64,000 bases of DNA, from the NCBI GenBank assembly GCA_038225855.1, contig JBBRQU010000015.1, positions 1-64,000 of the forward strand, written 5' to 3'. Under the pieces are notes generated by a model, which was given only the letters and a program-made list of their open reading frames with translations, had not been told where the DNA came from and ran no database searches. The position numbers were made by a program, and so were the translations under genes. Numbering within the stretch: position 1 is the first letter of the stretch; each line of letters starts with the position of its first letter. This DNA comes from CAHJXF01 sp038225855 (GTDB lineage Bacteria > Pseudomonadota > Gammaproteobacteria > Burkholderiales > Burkholderiaceae_D). Shown here in pieces: positions 28,978-37,044 of this stretch.

Positions 28978-29409
28978 ATGGCAACAGCCAAGAAAGCTGC
29001 AAAGAAGTCCGCAGCCAAGAAAGCACCAGCCAAGAAAATGGCCGCAAAGAAAGTCGCCAAGAAGGCCGTAGCGAAGAAGGCGCCGGCAAAGAAAATGGCG
29101 AAGAAGTCCGTAGCGAAGAAGGCGCCCGCAAAGAAAGCCGCGGCAAAGAAGTCCGCGGCAAAGAAGGCGCCCGCCAAGAAAGCGACTGCCAAGAAGGCAG
29201 TAGCGAAGAAGGCGCCTGCCAAGAAAGCTGCGCCCAAGAAGGCCGTAGCGAAGAAGGCGCCTGCGAAGAAGGCCGCTGCAAAGAAGGCCGCGCCCAAGAA
29301 GGCCGCGGCAAAGAAGCCGATGATGGGTATGTCGACCACGGCTCCCGCAGTCAAGACGGCTCTCAATCCGGCAGCGGCATGGCCTTTTCCGACGGGCGGC
29401 AGGCCGTAA
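28978..29409 (+). CDS. Histone H1-like Ala/Lys/Pro-rich DNA-binding protein
   Basis: A 143-residue very basic protein built almost wholly of KKA, AKK and KKAPAKK repeats, like the C-terminal tail of eukaryotic histone H1 and like Bordetella BpH1-type proteins. It is expected to bind and condense DNA non-specifically. The N-terminus MATAKKAAKKSAAKKAPAKK is already repetitive, so there is no separate globular domain. The C-terminus ends in a non-basic ALNPAAAWPFPTGGRP, which relatives in Burkholderiales share. A strong AAGGAG lies six bases before the ATG, and the gene has its own terminator, so it is a monocistronic and probably well-expressed unit. Confidence 0.9.
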   Translation: MATAKKAAKKSAAKKAPAKKMAAKKVAKKAVAKKAPAKKMAKKSVAKKAPAKKAAAKKSAAKKAPAKKATAKKAVAKKAPAKKAAPKKAVAKKAPAKKAAAKKAAPKKAAAKKPMMGMSTTAPAVKTALNPAAAWPFPTGGRP

Positions 29410-29457
29410 GCAGCAACTGAAGCAAACGAGTTCGCGGGAATTGCTGCGAACTCGATC

Positions 29458-29490
29458 TCCCGCGAGTCCACGGCTCGCGGGATTTTTTTT
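29458..29490 (+). terminator. Rho-independent terminator of the histone-like gene
   Basis: A perfect nine-base stem, TCCCGCGAG (29458-29466) / CTCGCGGGA (29474-29482), with a seven-base loop and followed by eight T. The best intrinsic terminator in the window. Confidence 0.92.
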
Positions 29491-29595
29491 GGCCTGACGA
29501 CGCTGCGTCGTCAATCCGCGAACTAATTGTCCGGAAGCCGAGGCCGCTAGAATGGCCGCTTTGCGCGGCCACTCAATGACCTTTTCGGCTCATCC

Positions 29596-30153
29596 ATGCT
29601 CTACGAAATCATTCATCTGATCGTCGATGTCGTCGGCGGACTCTTGGTCGGCGCGTGTCTGCTGCGTGCCTGGATGCAGATGCGCCGCATCCCCGGAGCC
29701 AACCCGGTGGGAACGTTCGTGATGAGCCTCACCGATTGGATCGTGCGCCCATTGCGCCGGGCGGTGCCCGCTTACCGGGGGATCGACTGGGCGAGCATCG
29801 TTGCCGCGATCGTGATCACGCTGGCTGCAGCGGTGCTCGACCTTTCAATGCGCGCCGGCGGCCTCGCGCCGCCCGAACTGATCATCGCCGTCACGCTCGT
29901 GTGGCTCATCAAGTGGATACTCTATCTGGCTCAGTTGCTGATCCTGGTTGCAGCCGTCCTCAGTTGGGTAAATCCATTTTCACCCATCCTTCCGATCTTC
30001 GACGCCTTGACTCGCCCATTGCTCGCGCCGATACGAAAGGTTTTGCCGCAGAGCGGCCGCATCGATTTTTCGCCGCTGGTCGCTTTGCTCGTGATCCAGG
30101 TGGCGCTGATCATCGTCAATCGCATCGCGTATCAAGCGATCGGCGTGATGTAG
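29596..30153 (+). CDS. YggT family integral membrane protein
   Basis: A 185-residue membrane protein with two YggT modules: residues near 10-95, containing RAWMQMRRIPGANPVGTFV and SLTDWIVRPLRRAVP, and a second near 105-180, containing LSWVNPFSPILPIFDALTRP and LLAPIRKVLP. Each has paired hydrophobic helices around a conserved Pro-rich loop. Family members have been linked to osmotic tolerance and, by gene neighbourhood, to cell division; exact function is not established. No operon partner is adjacent. Confidence 0.9.
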   Translation: MLYEIIHLIVDVVGGLLVGACLLRAWMQMRRIPGANPVGTFVMSLTDWIVRPLRRAVPAYRGIDWASIVAAIVITLAAAVLDLSMRAGGLAPPELIIAVTLVWLIKWILYLAQLLILVAAVLSWVNPFSPILPIFDALTRPLLAPIRKVLPQSGRIDFSPLVALLVIQVALIIVNRIAYQAIGVM

Positions 30154-30175
30154 GCGTTGGGCCACCCACAAACCA

Positions 30176-30246
30176 GAAGCCGCCGGTGCGTGAACGCACG
30201 GCGGCATTCACCGCATCTGAAATTTACCGGCCTCGGCCGAGGCCGG
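30176..30246. other. Two strong hairpins between yggT and the convergent lipoprotein gene
   Basis: The first is GCCGCCGGTGCG-TGAA-CGCACGGCGGC, a stem with one bulged G. The second is a perfect 20-bp palindrome, CCGGCCTCGGCCGAGGCCGG, at 30227-30246. Neither has a T-tract. Their placement between two convergent genes suggests a role at transcript ends, or a repeat element. Confidence 0.6.
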
Positions 30247-30255
30247 CATAGCGGA

Positions 30256-30723
30256 TCAGTGCGTCACTCGGCTGAGGCCGCCGCGCGAAAGAATACGCAC
30301 GCGCTCGCCGGGCGAAAACGCCTCGTCGGCCTCCTGCACGATCGCGCGCATCTGGCCATCGTCGAGACGAACGGTGAGTTCATAGCCGGGGCGATTGTTC
30401 GCGGAATTTTCGATCGCATTGCCTGCGACCCCGCCCGCGACTGCACCGACGATCGCTCCGATGATGCTGCCGCGTCCCCCGCCGACGGCACTCCCCGCCA
30501 CGCCGCCGACGCCGGCGCCGGCCAGCGTTCCGACGCCGCTCTCGGGACGCTGGATCGCGACCTGACGCACACTTTCGATCGTGCCCAGGCGCACGATCTG
30601 CTCGCGTTGGACTTGCCCCGCGCTGTAGACACCGCTGGAATTGCTCTGGGTCGCGCAACCCACCATTGCCGCGACGAGCGCGGCGGCAGTGGCCAGCCGA
30701 GTCGCCGTGTGAATATTCGCCAT
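30256..30723 (-). CDS. Glycine-zipper 2TM lipoprotein (SlyB/PcP-like)
   Basis: A predicted outer-membrane lipoprotein of 155 residues. The start at 30723 is chosen because GGAGG is six bases before it; an ATG two codons upstream touches that site. The signal peptide ends at the lipobox AMVGC. Two glycine-zipper helices follow (VGTLAGAGVGGVAGSAVGGG and GSIIGAIVGAVAGGVAGNAI), then a small beta-rich C-terminus typical of SlyB relatives. The family helps preserve outer-membrane integrity. It lies 50 bp after the pfkB-like gene and may have its own promoter. Confidence 0.88.
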   Translation of the reverse strand: MANIHTATRLATAAALVAAMVGCATQSNSSGVYSAGQVQREQIVRLGTIESVRQVAIQRPESGVGTLAGAGVGGVAGSAVGGGRGSIIGAIVGAVAGGVAGNAIENSANNRPGYELTVRLDDGQMRAIVQEADEAFSPGERVRILSRGGLSRVTH

Positions 30724-30773
30724 TGCCATCCTCCGGTAACCAATCTCGTAACTAATTGTTACAAAACAAATAC

Positions 30774-31709
30774 TTACCAAGGATTATAGCCGAAAACCCT
30801 GGAGAAGACTTCGGCAATGTGATCGCGCGAAGGTTCGTGATTCTGGGGGCCTTGGCGCGCGATCTTCAGCGCGCCCAGGGTGCTTGCGAGGCGCCCTGTC
30901 GTATCCCAGTCCATTCCTTTCGACAGGCCGTAGAGCAGGCCGCCGCGATACGCGTCGCCGCAACCGGTCGGGTCGGCGATGCGCTCGGGCTTCACGCTCG
31001 GAATGATGTGCACGCCATCGCTTGCATAAATGGTCGAACCCATGCCGCCCTGCGTGACGACGAGCGCCTTCACCGAGCGCGCGAGTTCGTCGAAGCTGCG
31101 TTGCGTACGGTCGGCCAACATGCGCGCTTCGTAATCGTTGACCGTCACGTAGTCGGCCAGATCGATGAACTCCATCAACTCTGCGCCGCTGAACATCGGC
31201 AGTCCCTGCCCGGGATCGAAGACGAAGGGGATGCCTGCGTCGGCGAGTTCGCGCGCGTGCTGGATCATTCCTTCGCGGGCATCGGGTGCGACGATGGCCA
31301 GTTCGATGTCGGGCGCATCGGCGACGTGATTGATCGGCGAGCCGCTCATCGCGCCCGGATGGAACGCCGTGATCTGGTTGTCGTCGAGGTCGGTCGTGAT
31401 GAACGCCTGCGCCGTGAATGCAGCGGGCATCGTACGCACGTGCCTGGTCTCGAGGCGGAGTGCCTCGAGACGCGCGAGGTACGAAGCCGCGTCATCGCCC
31501 ACGCAAGCCATGATGACCGGTTCTCCGCCAAGCAGATGCAGGTTGTACGCGATGTTGCCGGCCGTGCCGCCGAAGTCGCGGCGCAATTCAGGAACGAGGA
31601 AGGCCACGTTCAGGATATGAACCTGGTCGGGGAGGATCTGATCCTTGAATCGCCCCTCGAACACCATGATGGTGTCGTAAGCCAGAGAGCCGCAGATCAG
31701 TGTTCGCAT
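30774..31709 (-). CDS. PfkB/ribokinase-family carbohydrate or nucleoside kinase
   Basis: An ATP-dependent kinase of the ribokinase superfamily; the substrate may be adenosine or a sugar. The 311-residue protein starts MRTLICGSLAYDTIMVFEG; a TTG three codons earlier is also in frame. The first PfkB-type motif region reads FGGTAGNIAYNLHLLG, and the second signature with the catalytic Asp is DPTGCGDAYRGG. It is last in the aroQ-accB-accC-prmA-DUF3426 row, 28 bp behind the DUF3426 gene, an arrangement conserved in Burkholderiales. Confidence 0.88.
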   Translation of the reverse strand: MRTLICGSLAYDTIMVFEGRFKDQILPDQVHILNVAFLVPELRRDFGGTAGNIAYNLHLLGGEPVIMACVGDDAASYLARLEALRLETRHVRTMPAAFTAQAFITTDLDDNQITAFHPGAMSGSPINHVADAPDIELAIVAPDAREGMIQHARELADAGIPFVFDPGQGLPMFSGAELMEFIDLADYVTVNDYEARMLADRTQRSFDELARSVKALVVTQGGMGSTIYASDGVHIIPSVKPERIADPTGCGDAYRGGLLYGLSKGMDWDTTGRLASTLGALKIARQGPQNHEPSRDHIAEVFSRVFGYNPW

Positions 31710-31737
31710 CGAGGGCAATAGTCGCAGAGGAGGGTGG

Positions 31738-32829
31738 TCAGGGATAGAACTGTTCGAGGCGATAACCGACGAACCGCAGGTCGTTGAGCTCGAACATCAT
31801 GCGCAGCGGCAATTCGCTCTCGGCGGCAAAGCCGGGTTGCGGCCTGGCGCCGGCGTCGCGCGACGGCGCGAGGTAATCCTCGGGACGCAGAGCGCGGCGC
31901 AAGATAGGCCGATCCTGCGTATCGGTCAAGGTGAGCTCCAGATACGGATAGCGCATTGCGACTGCTGCGCGATTGCGCAGCAGCGCCGTCAACGTGTAGA
32001 GACTGGAGTTCGGTCCCGAGGATTGCAGCGCAGTCGATTCGATCGTGATCGCGTCGATATGCGCGGGATAGTCCACTACGCAGCGCAGCGACGCACACGC
32101 GGCAACCAGCCAGGGTTTGATGGCCGGCGCCCGCACGGACAACTCGTTGCGCCACACATAGGCGGCCTGCGCGGCGAGAGCGAGGGCGGCGACGATCGAG
32201 AGGAATACGAGCGTCCATCTCTCGGCGCGCGAACGTTCGCTTCGCGGCGCGCCGGCACGCAGGAACACAGGTGCTTCGAGGACCTTCGAGCTGCGGTCCC
32301 ATTCGACGGACACGCGGCGATCCTGGAGGGAACGCAGCTTGAAGTTCTCTACGGCTTTCGCCGGCAATTCCGTTTCGCTCTCGGGGGCGGCAGTGGAAGC
32401 GGGAGCAGGTGCGGGTGCGGCAGGTCCGCTTTGCGGGAGCCACCACTCGCTGAACACGGCCCCTTCGACCGGGCCGGGTGCGGGAGTTTGCGCGACCGGC
32501 GGCGGGTCCTCGAATTCTTCGTCGATGTGCTGGCTCGGCGCGAGCAAGGCGATTTCGCCGGCGTCGACTCCGTGCCGGTCTGCATCGACGCGGTCATGGA
32601 AGTGGTCATCTGCGCGGACATCGTTGCCCGTAGCGATGGGCGCGGATGGGTCCGCGGGGGTCTCTTGTTCTTCGAGAACGTCGAGATCCTCGACGCGAAC
32701 CAGGGCATCGAGAGAATTGAAGGTATTGCGGCATTGTCCGCAACGAACCATGCCGCTCTTGGCCGCGGCTTGCGTCGTGCTGATGCGAAAGATCGTTTCG
32801 CATGCCGGGCAGCGGGTTGCAAGCGCCAT
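31738..32829 (-). CDS. Zinc-ribbon (MJ0042 type) and DUF3426 membrane protein
   Basis: A 363-residue protein with an N-terminal zinc ribbon, CPACETIFRIS...CGQC, a long acidic and Pro/Ala-rich middle, a single transmembrane helix near residues 207-228 (WTLVFLSIVAALALAAQAAY), and a C-terminal DUF3426 domain predicted to lie outside the cytoplasm (YTLTALLRNRAAVAMRYPYLELTLTD). The function is unknown. It starts three bases after the prmA stop and is a standard member of this operon in betaproteobacteria. Confidence 0.88.
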   Translation of the reverse strand: MALATRCPACETIFRISTTQAAAKSGMVRCGQCRNTFNSLDALVRVEDLDVLEEQETPADPSAPIATGNDVRADDHFHDRVDADRHGVDAGEIALLAPSQHIDEEFEDPPPVAQTPAPGPVEGAVFSEWWLPQSGPAAPAPAPASTAAPESETELPAKAVENFKLRSLQDRRVSVEWDRSSKVLEAPVFLRAGAPRSERSRAERWTLVFLSIVAALALAAQAAYVWRNELSVRAPAIKPWLVAACASLRCVVDYPAHIDAITIESTALQSSGPNSSLYTLTALLRNRAAVAMRYPYLELTLTDTQDRPILRRALRPEDYLAPSRDAGARPQPGFAAESELPLRMMFELNDLRFVGYRLEQFYP

Positions 32830-32832
32830 CGT

Positions 32833-33750
32833 CTATCGTCCCTGGTTCCTGTGTCGCGCGCCGACTAGGCAGACCCACCCCTCGTCGCTGCGCCACACAT
32901 CCATCGCGATCTTCGGCGCATAGGCCGTTGCAACCTCGCGCCACTGACGTTCGAGAATACCGGACAAGACGAGGCGACCGCCGGGCGCGACCAGCGCGGT
33001 CAGCAACGGCGCGAGCAGCTTGAGCGGATTCGACAGGATATTCGCGATCACGACGTCGGCCGGTGCGCTTTCGAATGTCTGTGACGATGTGAATGTGATC
33101 GCGGCCTGGTTGTCGCGTGCGTTCGCGCGAGCCGCAATCACCGCTTGCTCGTCGATGTCGGTGCCCACGACGCGGCCCGCACCGAGCTTCTTCGCCGCGA
33201 TCGCAAGGATTCCCGAGCCGCACCCGTAGTCGATCACGCTCGCATCGCGCGGCATGTGTTGCTCGAGCCAGGTGAGACAAAGACGCGTGGTCGCATGGTC
33301 GCCGGTACCGAAAGCCATTCCAGGATCGAGCCCGAGCACGATCGAGTCGGATTGCTTCGCGGCTTCGGGAAGCGCGTGCCATGAAGGCACGATCCACAGC
33401 CGACGGCCGATCGCGATCGGAACGAACTGCGATTGCGTGAGACCCACCCAGTTCGCATCGGCAACTTCTCGACATGCATAGTCGCTCGGATCCGCGATGC
33501 CCGCGGCGGCGTATGCGCGTGCGAGAGCGGCGCCGATGGCGGCATCGCTATCGAACAACGCGATGACACGGCTGCGATTCCATGCCGCATTCGAATTCAG
33601 CGAACCCGGCTCGCCGAAGAGCGGCTCTTCATCGCTGCTTCCGGCATCGGCGTCCTCGAGCGCCGCCGATAGAGCGCCGGCTTCCAGCAAGGCATCCGAC
33701 AAGGCTTCGGCGCGCTCGCGCGCTTCGGTCAGGACGACTTCGACGAACAT
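32833..33750 (-). CDS. prmA: Ribosomal protein L11 methyltransferase
   Basis: An SAM-dependent enzyme that trimethylates several sites of ribosomal protein L11. The 305-residue protein has the PrmA linker LDPGMAFGTGDHATTRLCL, the SAM-binding motif VIDYGCGSGILAIAA and the catalytic-face motif VIANILSNPL. It is between accC (29 bp) and the DUF3426 gene (3 bp), in the usual Burkholderiales operon. Confidence 0.96.
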   Translation of the reverse strand: MFVEVVLTEARERAEALSDALLEAGALSAALEDADAGSSDEEPLFGEPGSLNSNAAWNRSRVIALFDSDAAIGAALARAYAAAGIADPSDYACREVADANWVGLTQSQFVPIAIGRRLWIVPSWHALPEAAKQSDSIVLGLDPGMAFGTGDHATTRLCLTWLEQHMPRDASVIDYGCGSGILAIAAKKLGAGRVVGTDIDEQAVIAARANARDNQAAITFTSSQTFESAPADVVIANILSNPLKLLAPLLTALVAPGGRLVLSGILERQWREVATAYAPKIAMDVWRSDEGWVCLVGARHRNQGR

Positions 33751-33779
33751 TCGGTGCGAATCGCGACGTCAGTGCGACT

Positions 33780-35129
33780 TCAGGCCGGACGTTCGGCCAA
33801 GCGCTGCTCGAGATAATGAATGCTCGTGCCGCCCTTGATGAAGCGCGCGTCGGTCATCAGTTCGCGATGCAGCGGGATGTTGGTCTCGATGCCTTCGACG
33901 ATCATCTCGGACAATGCCACGCGCATGCGCGCGAGCGCCTGGTCGCGATCGGCGCCGTAGGCGATCACCTTGCCGACCATCGAGTCGTAGTGCGGCGGTA
34001 CGAAGTAGCCCGTGTAGGCGTGCGAGTCCACGCGGATGCCGGGGCCGCCCGGCGGATGCCACGCCGTGATGCGGCCGGGCGAGGGCGTGAACTTGAACGG
34101 ACTCTCGGCATTGATGCGGCATTCGATCGCGTGGCCCTTCAGAACGATGTCCTTTTGGCGCAAGCGCAAGCGCTCGCCGGCCGCGATGTGAATCTGCTCC
34201 TGCACGATGTCGATACCGGTGATCAATTCAGTGACGGGATGCTCCACCTGAACCCGCGTGTTCATCTCGATGAAATAGAACTCGTTGTTCTCGTAGAGGA
34301 ACTCGAAGGTTCCGGCGCCGCGATAGCCGATCTTCCGGCACGCCTCGGCGCAACGATCGCCGATGCGATCGACCAGGCGCCGCGCAATGCCGGGCGCTGG
34401 CGCCTCCTCGATCACCTTTTGATGGCGCCGCTGCATCGAGCAGTCGCGCTCGCCCAGCCACACGGCGTTACGATAGCTGTCGGCGAGCACCTGGATCTCG
34501 ACATGGCGCGGCGTCTCGAGGAACTTCTCCATGTACACGGTGGGATTGCCGAACGCAGCGCCCGCCTCGGCGCGTGTCATCGTCACGGCGTTCAGCAACG
34601 CAGCTTCGGTGTGCACGACCCGCATGCCGCGACCGCCGCCGCCACCGGCCGCCTTGATGATCACCGGATAGCCGACCTGTCGCGCGATGCGCACGATCTC
34701 CTTCGGGTCGTCCGGTAACGCGCCTTCGGAGCCCGGCACGCAGGGAACGCCGGCCGCGATCATCGCGTTCTTCGCGCTGACCTTGTCGCCCATCAAACGA
34801 ATCGAGTCGGGCGAAGGTCCGATGAACACGAAGCCGGAGCGCTCGACGCGCTCGGCGAAGTCGGCGTTCTCCGAAAGAAATCCATAGCCCGGATGGATCG
34901 CTTCGGCATCGGTGACTTCAGCGGCGCTGATGATTGCGGGCATGTTGAGATAACTCAACGCCGACGGCGCGGGGCCGATGCATACCGACTCGTCGGCGAG
35001 GCGCACGTACTTGGCATCGCGGTCCGCCTCGGAGTGGACCATGACCGTACGTATGCCCATCTCGCGGCACGCGCGCTGGATGCGCAGCGCGATTTCCCCG
35101 CGATTGGCGATCAGGATTTTTCCGAACAT
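33780..35129 (-). CDS. accC: Acetyl-CoA carboxylase, biotin carboxylase subunit
   Basis: Carboxylates biotin on AccB with ATP and bicarbonate, the first half reaction of fatty acid synthesis. The 449-residue protein has the typical start FGKILIANRGEIALRIQRAC, the ATP-grasp glycine loop KAAGGGGGRGMRVV, and the active-site region FIEMNTRVQVEHPVTELITG. It follows accB with a 72-bp gap. Confidence 0.98.
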   Translation of the reverse strand: MFGKILIANRGEIALRIQRACREMGIRTVMVHSEADRDAKYVRLADESVCIGPAPSALSYLNMPAIISAAEVTDAEAIHPGYGFLSENADFAERVERSGFVFIGPSPDSIRLMGDKVSAKNAMIAAGVPCVPGSEGALPDDPKEIVRIARQVGYPVIIKAAGGGGGRGMRVVHTEAALLNAVTMTRAEAGAAFGNPTVYMEKFLETPRHVEIQVLADSYRNAVWLGERDCSMQRRHQKVIEEAPAPGIARRLVDRIGDRCAEACRKIGYRGAGTFEFLYENNEFYFIEMNTRVQVEHPVTELITGIDIVQEQIHIAAGERLRLRQKDIVLKGHAIECRINAESPFKFTPSPGRITAWHPPGGPGIRVDSHAYTGYFVPPHYDSMVGKVIAYGADRDQALARMRVALSEMIVEGIETNIPLHRELMTDARFIKGGTSIHYLEQRLAERPA

Positions 35130-35201
35130 GTACGGACCGCCTTCAGATGCGCGCAGCAGCGCGCCGTTGCGCTGAACGCTGCGCGAGAGGAGCTGCGGGC
35201 T

Positions 35202-35657
35202 TCACTCGATGCGAAACAGCGGCTGGCCGAATTCGACCGCCTGCCCATTCTCGACCAGGATTTCCTTGATGACGCCGTCGAAGCCCGCTTCGATTTCATT
35301 CAGGAGCTTCATCGCTTCGATGATGCAGATCGGCTCCGCGCTCTTGACGGTCTGCCCGATCTCCACATACGACGGCTTGTCCGGGCCGGGCGCGCGATAG
35401 AAGGTGCCGACCATCGGCGCCTTCACGATGTTGCCCTCGATCTCGGCGGGCGCAGCGTCGGACGCTGCGAGAGGCGCCGCCACGGCAGGTGCTGCGACAG
35501 GGGCCGGCATATGCATCGGCAGGTACTGCATCTGCGGCATCGAGGCGCCGAGGTTCTTGACGATGCGGACCTTGCTGTCGCCTTCGGTGACTTCGAGCTC
35601 GGCAATCGTGGACTCTGCGACCAGGTCGATCAGTGTCTTCAGCTTGCGCAAATCCAT
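35202..35657 (-). CDS. accB: Acetyl-CoA carboxylase, biotin carboxyl carrier protein
   Basis: Carries the biotin that shuttles CO2 between AccC and the carboxyltransferase. The 151-residue protein has the conserved N-terminal helix MDLRKLKTLIDLVAESTIAE, a Pro/Ala-rich linker, and the biotinyl domain with the acceptor Lys117 in EAMKLLNEI. A TTGGAG ribosome site lies eight bases before the ATG. It is cotranscribed with accC. Confidence 0.98.
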   Translation of the reverse strand: MDLRKLKTLIDLVAESTIAELEVTEGDSKVRIVKNLGASMPQMQYLPMHMPAPVAAPAVAAPLAASDAAPAEIEGNIVKAPMVGTFYRAPGPDKPSYVEIGQTVKSAEPICIIEAMKLLNEIEAGFDGVIKEILVENGQAVEFGQPLFRIE

Positions 35658-35716
35658 GGGCGAACTCCAATGACAAATTCAAGAGCGGGCGAAATTGACC
35701 GAGGTAGAAACTCGAA

Positions 35717-36166
35717 TCAAGAACGATCGGGCGCGTAGTCGAGCGCGTACATCATCGCGCTTCGATAGCCGGCGACTCCCAGACCGCACACCACGCCGAC
35801 CGCCAGATCCGAAAAATACGAGTGATGGCGAAATGCCTCGCGCTTGTGTACGTTCGACAGATGCACCTCGATGAACGGGATCGCAACACCAGCCAGAGCA
35901 TCGCGCAACGCGACGCTGGTATGCGTGAAGCCGGCGGGATTGATGATGATGAAGTCGCAGCCATCGTTCCGCGCCGCGTGGACCCGCTCGACCAGCGCCC
36001 CTTCGTGATTGCTCTGAAACGATCGCGCCATCGCGCCGCGTTCAGTTGCCATCCTGCTCAACTCGTCATCGATCTGCGCCAGCGTCGCATGTCCATAGAC
36101 CCCGGGCTCACGTTCTCCGAGCAGATTGAGATTGGGTCCGTGAACAATCAACAGTGACTTCGCCAT
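35717..36166 (-). CDS. aroQ: 3-dehydroquinate dehydratase, type II
   Basis: Third step of the shikimate pathway. The 149-residue protein starts MAKSLLIVHGPNLNLLGERE, containing the family signature; an in-frame TTG three codons upstream is possible. The catalytic Tyr is in GVYGHATL, and the conserved His residues are in INPAGFTHTS and IEVHLSNVHKREAFRHHS. It is first in the operon before accB. aroE, the next step but one, is at 48.9 kb, so the two are unlinked. Confidence 0.97.
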   Translation of the reverse strand: MAKSLLIVHGPNLNLLGEREPGVYGHATLAQIDDELSRMATERGAMARSFQSNHEGALVERVHAARNDGCDFIIINPAGFTHTSVALRDALAGVAIPFIEVHLSNVHKREAFRHHSYFSDLAVGVVCGLGVAGYRSAMMYALDYAPDRS

Positions 36167-36296
36167 GCGCGGCAAACCGGTCCGGTGTTCGAATCGACGG
36201 GTGTCGAGCGCGGCAAGCGTAACACGGTGGCCGAACTAAATTTCCGGCGCTAAATTTCCGCATTGCGGCCCGATCGTGCCTTGATCGGCGGCGAAC

Positions 36297-36875
36297 TCAC
36301 CGTCGTTTCGCTGCACCGATAACGACCGACGCCTGCTTCGAAGGCGCGACGAAGGGCGCGATCCACTTCTGCAGCGTGGCCTCGTCGACGCGACCGAGTC
36401 GGCTCGCGAGAATGCGACCATCGGGGCCGAGCACGATCGTGAAGGGCAATGCCCCGGCGCGGTCGCCGAAAGCTCGCGCAAGCTCGGTCCCACCGGCGCC
36501 AGCCACGACCAGCGGATAGCTCGGCTTGAATCGCGCGTTGAAACTTGCGATGTTGGCCGGACTGTCGATTCCCAGTCCGACGAACGCCACCTTTCCCGCG
36601 TGCTGGGCATGGACGCGCGAGAAGGTCGGGATCTCCTCGACGCACGGCACGCACCAGGTCGCCCAGAAGTTGACGACCACCACCTTGCCGCGATGCTCGC
36701 TCATCGCACGCACGACTCCGGTCGCATCGGGAAGCCGTTGCGCGTAGAAGATCTCCGCGCCGGGACTCGGCCCGGAACCCGCGGGCGACTCGCGTTGAAT
36801 CGAGACGAAGGATCCCGCGGCAATCGCGAACAGCGCGACGACGATGAAGAGGACAACCTTGTCGGAGCGTTTCAT
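36297..36875 (-). CDS. TlpA-like thiol:disulfide interchange protein
   Basis: A periplasmic membrane-anchored thioredoxin-fold protein, expected to reduce disulfides, for example during cytochrome c maturation. The 192-residue protein begins with an uncleaved or signal helix (KVVLFIVVALFAIAAGSFVS), then a redoxin domain with the active site WATWCVPCVEEIP and a cis-Pro in GALPFTIVLGPDG. The start at 36875 is chosen because further upstream the open frame is only tandem and dispersed repeat. Just 12 bp before the ATG begins a 7 x 7-bp repeat that could affect expression. Confidence 0.92.
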   Translation of the reverse strand: MKRSDKVVLFIVVALFAIAAGSFVSIQRESPAGSGPSPGAEIFYAQRLPDATGVVRAMSEHRGKVVVVNFWATWCVPCVEEIPTFSRVHAQHAGKVAFVGLGIDSPANIASFNARFKPSYPLVVAGAGGTELARAFGDRAGALPFTIVLGPDGRILASRLGRVDEATLQKWIAPFVAPSKQASVVIGAAKRR

Positions 36876-36886
36876 GGTTCTTTCTT

Positions 36887-36935
36887 CATCGTCCATCGTC
36901 CATCGTCCATCGTCCATCGTCCATCGTCCATCGTC
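36887..36935 (-). repeat. 7-bp tandem repeat (7 copies) immediately upstream of the tlpA-like gene
   Basis: On the plus strand CATCGTC is repeated exactly seven times from 36887 to 36935; on the coding strand this is GACGATG. It lies between the start codon (36875) and the family-2 repeat. A unit that is not a multiple of three, next to a start codon, is a classic slippage-prone layout. Confidence 0.92.
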
Positions 36936-36938
36936 GTC

Positions 36939-37030
36939 GTCCCTGCGGCCTTTAGTCCCCGCGAAAGCGGGCAAGGGACCTAGCGGCGTGGCTTGCAAGA
37001 CGCTGGATTCCCGCGTGCGCGGAAACGACG
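36939..37030. repeat. Dispersed hairpin repeat, family 2, copy near tlpA
   Basis: GTCCCT (36939-36944) pairs with AGGGAC (36974-36979) around the inner hairpin CCCGC-GAAA-GCGGG (36958-36971). The right part, GGATTCCCGCGTGCGCGGAAACGACG (given here in two parts: GGATTCCCGCG and TGCGCGGAAACGACG), is the reverse of the TTCCCGCG hairpins at 10.9 and 41.1 kb. Confidence 0.75.
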
Positions 37031-37044
37031 CCATCGTTGCATCC

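Noticed and set aside
36887..36935. CRISPR-like array
   Set aside because: The repeats are contiguous 7-bp units without spacers and there are no cas genes.
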